From contig NZ_CP022297.1 in NCBI RefSeq assembly GCF_017310015.1, forward strand, positions 1,984,001 to 2,048,000: DNA of 64,000 bases, written 5' to 3'. A program made the position numbers and the translations under genes. Source of the DNA: Marinobacterium iners (GTDB lineage: Bacteria > Pseudomonadota > Gammaproteobacteria > Pseudomonadales > Balneatricaceae). The notes beneath the pieces were generated by a model that saw only the letters and a list, made by a program, of their open reading frames with translations, did not search any database and was not told where the DNA came from. Below, one piece after another: positions 58,773-64,000 of the stretch. Every line of letters starts with the position of its first letter. Within the stretch, counting starts at the first letter, position 1.

Positions 58773-60278
58773 ATGTTTGATACTAATTCCGTTATTGGTG
58801 TAATTGGTGCAGGTACCATGGGTGCCGGTATCGCTCAGGTAGCGGCTCAGGCCGGTCACCCGGTATTGCTGTTTGATGCCGCTGAAGGCGCAGCCGCTCG
58901 CGGTCGTGACGGCGTTGCCAAGGGGCTGCAGAAGTTGGTCGAGCGCGGCAAGATGACGGCAGAAGCGGTTGAAGCGCTGGTTGCACGCATCACTCCCATC
59001 GCCTCGCTTGAAGAGATGGCTCCCGCCGCATTGGTGATTGAAGCCATTGTCGAGCGGCTGGACGTGAAGCAGAGCGTATTCGGAAAGCTGGAAGAGATCT
59101 GTTCCGAAAGCACGGTACTGGCCACCAACACCTCCTCCATTTCCGTAACCGCCATAGGCAGCACGCTGAAGCGTCCGCAGAACCTGGTGGGCATGCATTT
59201 CTTCAACCCGGCTCCGATCATGAAGCTGGTGGAAGTGATCAGCGGTCTGGATACACGCCAGGACGTGGCCGATGCCATTTATAGCCTGTCCGCCAGCTGG
59301 GGCAAGAAGCCGGTTCATGCCAAGTCTACACCGGGCTTTATCGTTAACCGTGTAGCGCGCCCCTTCTATGCAGAAGGTTTCCGTATCTCGCAGGAAGGCG
59401 GTGCTGATAACGCCACCATCGACGCGGTCATTCGTGAAGCCGGAGGTTTCCGTATGGGGCCGTTCGAGCTGACCGACCTGATCGGCCATGACGTGAACTA
59501 TGCGGTGACCTCCTCCGTGTTCGCGGCCTACTACAACGACCAGCGTTTCCTGCCCTCCCTGATTCAGCTTGAACTGGTCAATGCCGGTCACTTCGGCCGC
59601 AAGAGCGGCAAGGGCTTCTACGACTACAGGGAAGGCGCGGTCAAGCCTCAGCCTCAGACGGCCGAAGCTGCTGAAAAGCCGGCCAGCGTTACCATCGAGG
59701 GTGAGCTGGGTGTTGCCGAGCCGCTGGTCGCTCAGTTTGAAGCCGCCGGTATTGAAGTGATTCGCACCGAAGGCGATGGCCGCATCCGCGTCGGTGATGC
59801 CACACTGGTCCTGACCAATGGCCAGTTCAGCACCGTCCGTGCCGCCGAGACCGGCTACCGCAACCTGATTCAGTTTGATCTGGCACTGGATTACGCGGCC
59901 TCAACCCGCATTGCGCTGGCTCCGGCTGATCAGGCCGATGCCGACGCCGTACGCCAGGCCACCGGCCTGTTCCAGGCGGCCGGCAAGGCGGTCAGCGTGA
60001 TCGATGATATCCCGGGTATGATCGTGATGCGCACCCTGGCCATGCTGGCCAACGAAGGCTTCGACGCCGTCAATCAGCAGGTATGCAACGAGGAAGCGGT
60101 CGATATCGCCATGCAGGGTGGTGTCAACTATCCGCGCGGGCCGATCAGCTGGGCAACGGAAGTAGGCCTAGGCCGCATTCTGAATGTGCTGCGCAACATT
60201 GGCGCCAGCTATGGTGAAGACCGCTATCGTCCGTCTCCCCTGCTGCTGCGAAAGGTTGCAGGAGGGCGTAAGGCATGA
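58773..60278 (+). CDS. paaH: 3-hydroxyadipyl-CoA dehydrogenase PaaH (two-domain form)
   Basis: A 501-aa NAD-dependent dehydrogenase. VIGVIGAGTMGAGIAQVAAQAGH is the NAD-binding loop; VEAIVERLDVKQSVFGKLE, NTSSISVTAIG and GMHFFNPAPIMKLVEVISG contain the catalytic Glu/His/Asn/Ser. A second C-terminal domain (about 405-500, VSVIDDIPGMIVMRTLAML...NYPRGPISWATEVGLGRIL) is duplicated, as in PaaH/PaaC. It oxidises 3-hydroxyadipyl-CoA. It overlaps paaI by ATGA. Confidence 0.94.
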   Translation: MFDTNSVIGVIGAGTMGAGIAQVAAQAGHPVLLFDAAEGAAARGRDGVAKGLQKLVERGKMTAEAVEALVARITPIASLEEMAPAALVIEAIVERLDVKQSVFGKLEEICSESTVLATNTSSISVTAIGSTLKRPQNLVGMHFFNPAPIMKLVEVISGLDTRQDVADAIYSLSASWGKKPVHAKSTPGFIVNRVARPFYAEGFRISQEGGADNATIDAVIREAGGFRMGPFELTDLIGHDVNYAVTSSVFAAYYNDQRFLPSLIQLELVNAGHFGRKSGKGFYDYREGAVKPQPQTAEAAEKPASVTIEGELGVAEPLVAQFEAAGIEVIRTEGDGRIRVGDATLVLTNGQFSTVRAAETGYRNLIQFDLALDYAASTRIALAPADQADADAVRQATGLFQAAGKAVSVIDDIPGMIVMRTLAMLANEGFDAVNQQVCNEEAVDIAMQGGVNYPRGPISWATEVGLGRILNVLRNIGASYGEDRYRPSPLLLRKVAGGRKA

Positions 60279-60730
60279 GCGTTGACAATATGACTCCGGA
60301 GCAACTTGCCGTTGCCTGCAGCGAAGCAATGCATACCACTGACTATGCCGCACAGGGACTTGAGATCAGCATTGACGAGACTCGCCCCGGCTATGCCCGT
60401 CTGAGCATGACCGTACGCAAGGATATGCTGAACGGTCACGGCATGTGTCACGGCGGCTTTATTTTCGCCTTGTCAGACACGGCCTTTGCCCACTCCTGCA
60501 ACAGCTACAATAAAGTAACGGTTGCCAGCGGTTGCAGCATTGAATACGTCGCTCCCGGCTTCCTCGGTGATCGTCTCACCGCGGTTGCACAGGAGCGTCA
60601 ACGCAAGGGACGCACCGGCGTGTATGACATCACTGTCTATAACCAGAACAATGAAGAGCTGGCTTTCTTCCGCGGCAAGTCCTACCAGATCAAGGGTAGT
60701 GTCATCCCGGAAGACGAGACCACGGCCTGA
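60275..60730 (+). CDS. paaI: hydroxyphenylacetyl-CoA thioesterase PaaI
   Basis: This 151-aa hotdog-fold thioesterase has SMTVRKDMLNGHGMCHGGFIFALSDTAFAHSCNSYNKVTVASG, including the catalytic aspartate in SDTAF, and YVAPGFLGDRLTAVAQERQR. PaaI releases CoA from dead-end hydroxyphenylacetyl-CoA intermediates. It lies between paaH and paaJ as usual. Confidence 0.94.
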   Translation: MSVDNMTPEQLAVACSEAMHTTDYAAQGLEISIDETRPGYARLSMTVRKDMLNGHGMCHGGFIFALSDTAFAHSCNSYNKVTVASGCSIEYVAPGFLGDRLTAVAQERQRKGRTGVYDITVYNQNNEELAFFRGKSYQIKGSVIPEDETTA

Positions 60731-60741
60731 GGAGAAACCCA

Positions 60742-61950
60742 ATGAAAGACGCTTTTATCTGTGATGCGATCCGCACGCCGATCGGTCGTTATGCCGGTGC
60801 TCTTGCCGGCGTGCGCGCCGATGACCTGGGCGCCATTCCGATGCAGGCGCTGATGCAGCGTAACCCGGATGTTGACTGGAGCCAGGTGGATGACGTGATC
60901 TACGGTTGTGCCAACCAGGCCGGTGAAGACAACCGCAACGTAGCACGCATGTCCTCTCTGCTGGCTGGCCTGCCGGTGAGCGTTCCAGGCACGACCGTTA
61001 ACCGTCTGTGCGGTTCCGGCATGGATGCAGTTGGCCTTGCGGCCCGTTCCATCAAGTCCGGTGACTGTGAACTGATGATCGCCGGCGGCGTCGAGTCCAT
61101 GTCCCGCGCACCTTTTGTGATGGGTAAGGCCGAATCCGCTTTTACCCGCAATCCGAATGGTCTGTATGACACCACTATCGGCTGGCGTTTCATCAACCCG
61201 CTGATGAAATCTCAGTACGGCGTGGACTCCATGCCGGAAACCGCCGAGAACGTTGCGGCCGACTTCAATGTAAGCCGTGAGGATCAGGACGCCTTTGCCT
61301 TCCGCAGCCAGCAGCGCACCGCTACTGCTCAACAGAATGGCAAACTGTCCCAGGAGATCGTGCCGGTCACCATTCCCCAGCGTAAGGGTGACCCCAAGGT
61401 CGTTGACACTGACGAGCACCCCCGTGCCGATACCACCATGGAAATCCTGGCGGGGCTAAAAGCACCGTTCAGAGCTGGCGGTTCCGTAACGGCGGGTAAC
61501 GCGTCCGGCGTCAATGATGGTGCCTGTGCCCTGCTGATCGCCTCCGCTGAAGCCGCCAAGGCCCACGGCCTGACACCGAAAGCGCGCATTGTCGCCATGG
61601 CGACAGCTGGTGTTGAACCACGCATCATGGGCTTCGGTCCGGCACCGGCCGCACGCAAGGTTCTGGCCAAGGCCGGGCTCAAAATTGAAGATATGGACGT
61701 CATCGAGCTGAACGAAGCGTTTGCTGCTCAGGCACTGGCCGTCACCCGCGATCTGGGTCTGCCGGACGATGCGGCACACGTTAATCCCAACGGCGGCGCC
61801 ATCTCTCTGGGGCATCCGCTGGGCATGAGTGGTGCGCGCTTGATCACAACTGCCATGTACGAACTGCACCGTACCGGTGGCCGTTATGCACTGTGCATGA
61901 TGTGCATCGGTGTCGGCCAGGGTATTGCAACAATTATTGAACGAGTCTGA
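60742..61950 (+). CDS. paaJ: 3-oxoadipyl-CoA/3-oxo-5,6-dehydrosuberyl-CoA thiolase PaaJ
   Basis: This 402-aa thiolase has the nucleophile cysteine in TTVNRLCGSGMDAVGLAARSI, the histidine in NPNGGAISLGHPLGMSGARLITTA, and the second cysteine in CMMCIGVGQGIA. The N-terminus DAIRTPIGRYAGALAGVRADDLGAIP is that of PcaF/PaaJ thiolases. It performs the two thiolytic steps of the pathway. It follows paaI by 11 nt with GAGGAG upstream. Confidence 0.95.
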   Translation: MKDAFICDAIRTPIGRYAGALAGVRADDLGAIPMQALMQRNPDVDWSQVDDVIYGCANQAGEDNRNVARMSSLLAGLPVSVPGTTVNRLCGSGMDAVGLAARSIKSGDCELMIAGGVESMSRAPFVMGKAESAFTRNPNGLYDTTIGWRFINPLMKSQYGVDSMPETAENVAADFNVSREDQDAFAFRSQQRTATAQQNGKLSQEIVPVTIPQRKGDPKVVDTDEHPRADTTMEILAGLKAPFRAGGSVTAGNASGVNDGACALLIASAEAAKAHGLTPKARIVAMATAGVEPRIMGFGPAPAARKVLAKAGLKIEDMDVIELNEAFAAQALAVTRDLGLPDDAAHVNPNGGAISLGHPLGMSGARLITTAMYELHRTGGRYALCMMCIGVGQGIATIIERV

Positions 61951-62009
61951 TGCTGCGGCTTCAGGAATCTAATAATTATTAACCTACAAGCAACGGGATA
62001 ATAATAAGC

Positions 62010-63320
62010 ATGAACTATCAACAGCCAATGATGCGCGGTTCCCTTGAAGAAATCGAAACAGCCAGCATCGACGAACTGCGTTCTCTGCAGCTGCGCCGTA
62101 TGCGCTGGAGCCTGGCGCACGCCTATAACAACGTACCCCACTTCAAACAGAAGTGTGATGAAAAGGGTGTGCACCCGCACGAGCTTAAGTCTCTGGAAGA
62201 CCTGAAGCACTTCCCGTTCACCACCAAGCAGGATCTGCGCGACAACTATCCATACGGCATGTTCGCCATTCCGATGGAAGATGTAGTGCGTATCCACGCC
62301 TCTTCCGGTACGACCGGCAAGCCGACCGTAGTGGGTTATTCCCAGAACGATATCGACACCTGGGCCAACGTAGTTGCACGCTCCATCCGCGCTGCTGGCG
62401 GCCACCGCGGTGACAAGGTTCACGTTGCCTATGGTTACGGCCTGTTTACCGGTGGTCTGGGCGCACATTACGGTGCCGAGCGCCTGGGCTGCACCGTCAT
62501 CCCGATGTCAGGCGGCCAGACCGAGAAGCAGGTTCAGCTGATTCAGGATTTCGAGCCGGATCTGATCATGGTGACTCCGTCCTACTTCCTGAACATTCTG
62601 GATGAGATGGAACGCCAGGGCGTAGACCCTCGCAAGATCCGTCTGCGTACCGGTATCTTCGGCGCCGAGCCCTGGACCGGTGAGATGCGCAAGAGCATCG
62701 AAGAGCGTGCCGGTATCGATGCGGTCGACATCTACGGCCTGTCCGAAGTCATGGGACCGGGTGTGGCGATGGAGTGTATCGAAACCAAAGACGGCCCCAC
62801 CATTTGGGAAGACCACTTCTATCCGGAGATCATCGATCCGAACACCGGCGAAGTACTGCCGGATGGCGAGTACGGTGAACTGGTGTTCACGTCTCTGACC
62901 AAGGAAGCGATGCCGGTTGTGCGTTACCGCACTCGCGACCTGACTCGCCTGCTGCCGGGCACCGCTCGCTCCATGCGTCGCATCGACAAGATTACCGGTC
63001 GTTCCGATGACATGCTGATCATCCGTGGGGTGAACGTGTTCCCGACCCAGATCGAAGAGCAGATTCTCAAGGTCGAAGCACTGGCGCCCCACTATGAGAT
63101 CGTTGTCACCAAGAACGGCAACCTGGACATGGTTGAAGTGAAGGTGGAACTGACTCCGGCAGCGACTGCAGCCAACAAGGATGCCGTCACCAAGGAGCTG
63201 TCGCACCACATCAAGTCCTACATCGGCATCAGCACCCGCATCACCATCGGTGAGCCGGGTACCATTGCCCGCTCCGAAGGCAAGGCACAGCGTGTGTCTG
63301 ACCTGCGCAACAAGGGCTGA
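62010..63320 (+). CDS. paaK: phenylacetate-CoA ligase PaaK
   Basis: This 436-aa adenylate-forming enzyme activates phenylacetate, the pathway entry. Motifs: IHASSGTTGKPTVVGYSQND (P-loop), YGYGLFTGGLGAHYGAERLGCTVIP, VDIYGLSEVMGPGVAMEC, YRTRDLTRLLPG and ITGRSDDMLIIRGVNVFPTQIEE. Length and sequence are standard. It is last of the operon and followed by a strong terminator. paaABCDE (the epoxidase) is not in the window. Confidence 0.96.
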   Translation: MNYQQPMMRGSLEEIETASIDELRSLQLRRMRWSLAHAYNNVPHFKQKCDEKGVHPHELKSLEDLKHFPFTTKQDLRDNYPYGMFAIPMEDVVRIHASSGTTGKPTVVGYSQNDIDTWANVVARSIRAAGGHRGDKVHVAYGYGLFTGGLGAHYGAERLGCTVIPMSGGQTEKQVQLIQDFEPDLIMVTPSYFLNILDEMERQGVDPRKIRLRTGIFGAEPWTGEMRKSIEERAGIDAVDIYGLSEVMGPGVAMECIETKDGPTIWEDHFYPEIIDPNTGEVLPDGEYGELVFTSLTKEAMPVVRYRTRDLTRLLPGTARSMRRIDKITGRSDDMLIIRGVNVFPTQIEEQILKVEALAPHYEIVVTKNGNLDMVEVKVELTPAATAANKDAVTKELSHHIKSYIGISTRITIGEPGTIARSEGKAQRVSDLRNKG

Positions 63321-63341
63321 ATCGGGCTTGTCCCATTACGC

Positions 63342-63371
63342 AAAAGGCCGGTCATGATGACCGGCCTTTTT
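63342..63371. terminator. rho-independent terminator after paaK
   Basis: GGCCGGTCA (63346-63354) pairs with TGACCGGCC (63358-63366), loop 3 nt, flanked by four A and five T. It can act in both directions for paaK and the convergent rnk. Confidence 0.92.
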
Positions 63372-63416
63372 GTTGCGTCGTACGCCTGCCTGCTGCAGGA
63401 GGGCGCACATCAGCAC

Positions 63417-63803
63417 TCATGCATGGCTGACTTCGATAATACGCACGTGGCTGTGTTTGCCATCCGGCAGGCGCCAGTCGATGGTCTGCCCCACTTCCAG
63501 CCCCAGCAGCGCTGACCCTATCGGCGCCACAATTGAGATCCCGTCTTCACGGCCAGCCATCTGATGCGGGTAGCACAGCGTACGCTGGAATGTTTTGTCA
63601 CTTTCCTCCACCTTGAAGGTCACGGTGGAGTTCATCCGCACCACATCATCCGGCAGCTGTTCAAGCGGCACAATGTCGGCACGCTCCAGCTCCGTCCGCA
63701 AGCCATCCAGTGCGGGATTGTCCCGGTGCTCTTTCCGCTCCAGCATGGCTTCCAGTTGGTCAACGTCCTTCTCGGACACCTTGATTCCGGGCATTTCAGC
63801 CAT
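63417..63803 (-). CDS. rnk: Rnk, nucleoside diphosphate kinase regulator (GreA/GreB-type C-domain)
   Basis: A 128-aa protein from ATG 63803, with GGAG 6 nt upstream: IKVSEKDVDQLEAMLERKEHRDNPALDGLRTELERADIV as a short coiled coil, then DVVRMNSTVTFKVEES and VAPIGSALLGLEVGQTIDWRLPDGKHSHVRIIEV, a Gre C-terminal domain. Rnk binds RNA polymerase near the secondary channel but has a coiled coil too short to stimulate cleavage. The open frame begins five codons upstream. It converges on paaK. Confidence 0.92.
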   Translation of the reverse strand: MAEMPGIKVSEKDVDQLEAMLERKEHRDNPALDGLRTELERADIVPLEQLPDDVVRMNSTVTFKVEESDKTFQRTLCYPHQMAGREDGISIVAPIGSALLGLEVGQTIDWRLPDGKHSHVRIIEVSHA

Positions 63804-63839
63804 TTTCAACTCCATCATTGTGACAACAGGTTGTACCTG

Positions 63840-64000
63840 GCTTGAGGTACAACGATAAATAAAAGGGATCAGTGGAAAAAGCGAAGTGCACCCGACGACC
63901 TGTACCGTGCTGATACAGGTCTATCAGCGTCAGCGGCAGGTTGGCGGGGCCTGAACAAGACAGGCCGCAGGTTTCTGAGTACTGATCGGGTGATGCATGA
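63840..64000. other. terminal non-coding stretch
   Basis: Nothing identifiable is seen in the last 160 bp upstream of rnk. A minus-strand frame is open from the window edge to a stop near 63869, but the residues (for example VSARYRSSGALRFFH) match nothing I know. Confidence 0.3.

Noticed and set aside
57450..59591. A 713-aa minus-strand frame across paaF, paaG and paaH
   Set aside because: Antisense shadow of three clear paa genes; rich in His/Gln/Gly and without any domain pattern.
1..64000. CRISPR arrays, tRNA or rRNA genes, IS elements
   Set aside because: No regularly spaced repeats, no cloverleaf-like segment and no transposase reading frame were found by eye in the intergenic regions.

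Overview
The window is chromosomal DNA from a gammaproteobacterium, probably of the Oceanospirillaceae or a similar marine group. This is inferred from gene content: a fatty-acid cluster yceD-rpmF-plsX-fabD-fabG-acpP-fabF running into pabC-mltG-tmk-holB-pilZ-tatD, a tusDCBE sulfur-relay operon, luxS, and an aerobic phenylacetate (paa) cluster. No rRNA or tRNA gene was recognised, so the genus cannot be fixed.

Layout. 1-6540 is core: the start of uvrC, two small unknown genes, a three-gene operon (MTA/SAH nucleosidase, class V aminotransferase, beta-hydroxyacid dehydrogenase) with a 34-bp perfect palindrome upstream, then a CspA-type gene with a long leader and an RhlE-type RNA helicase. 6811-35175 is a 28.3-kb genomic island bounded by an exact 20-bp direct repeat. 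The right copy of the repeat is the first 20 nt of an intact luxS. The left copy opens an 11-codon luxS remnant. The island has therefore inserted at the start codon of luxS, separated it from its own upstream region, and provided a new ribosome-binding site. 35156-53401 is core housekeeping (luxS, truC, a Bax-inhibitor-1 protein, tusDCBE, a hydroxypyruvate isomerase homologue, cheW, radical SAM protein, tatD to fabF, fab/plsX/rpmF/yceD, maf, sppA, HAD phosphatase). 53425-63803 holds an SDR gene, the divergent paa genes (paaN and an enoyl-CoA hydratase against paaFGHIJK) and rnk.

The island. At the left end are an HTH regulator with a palindromic operator, two unknown proteins and an ArdC-like antirestriction gene whose C-terminal zinc ribbon appears split by a frameshift. 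The centre is an 18-kb, seven-gene defence block: a 1750-aa helicase-DUF1998 protein (like DrmA and DrmB of DISARM fused) ending in a Vsr/DUF559-like nuclease fold; a SNF2/RapA-type helicase (DrmD-like); an Abi/HEPN putative RNase; a 1401-aa Eco57I-type adenine methyltransferase; a PLD-like protein without its HKD residues; an EVE-domain McrB; and McrC. The right end has the mobility and replication genes (two AlpA-type proteins, a toprim primase-like protein, a DUF3987 protein, a zinc-ribbon protein and a P4-type tyrosine integrase).

How it fits together. The defence block looks like a class-1-DISARM-related system in one cluster with a modified-DNA-targeting McrBC module and a HEPN effector. 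This is the strongest candidate for an undescribed composite system. The second main result is the luxS attachment site: the element sits across the control region of the AI-2/activated-methyl-cycle gene, only 2.3 kb from the nucleosidase that makes the LuxS substrate.
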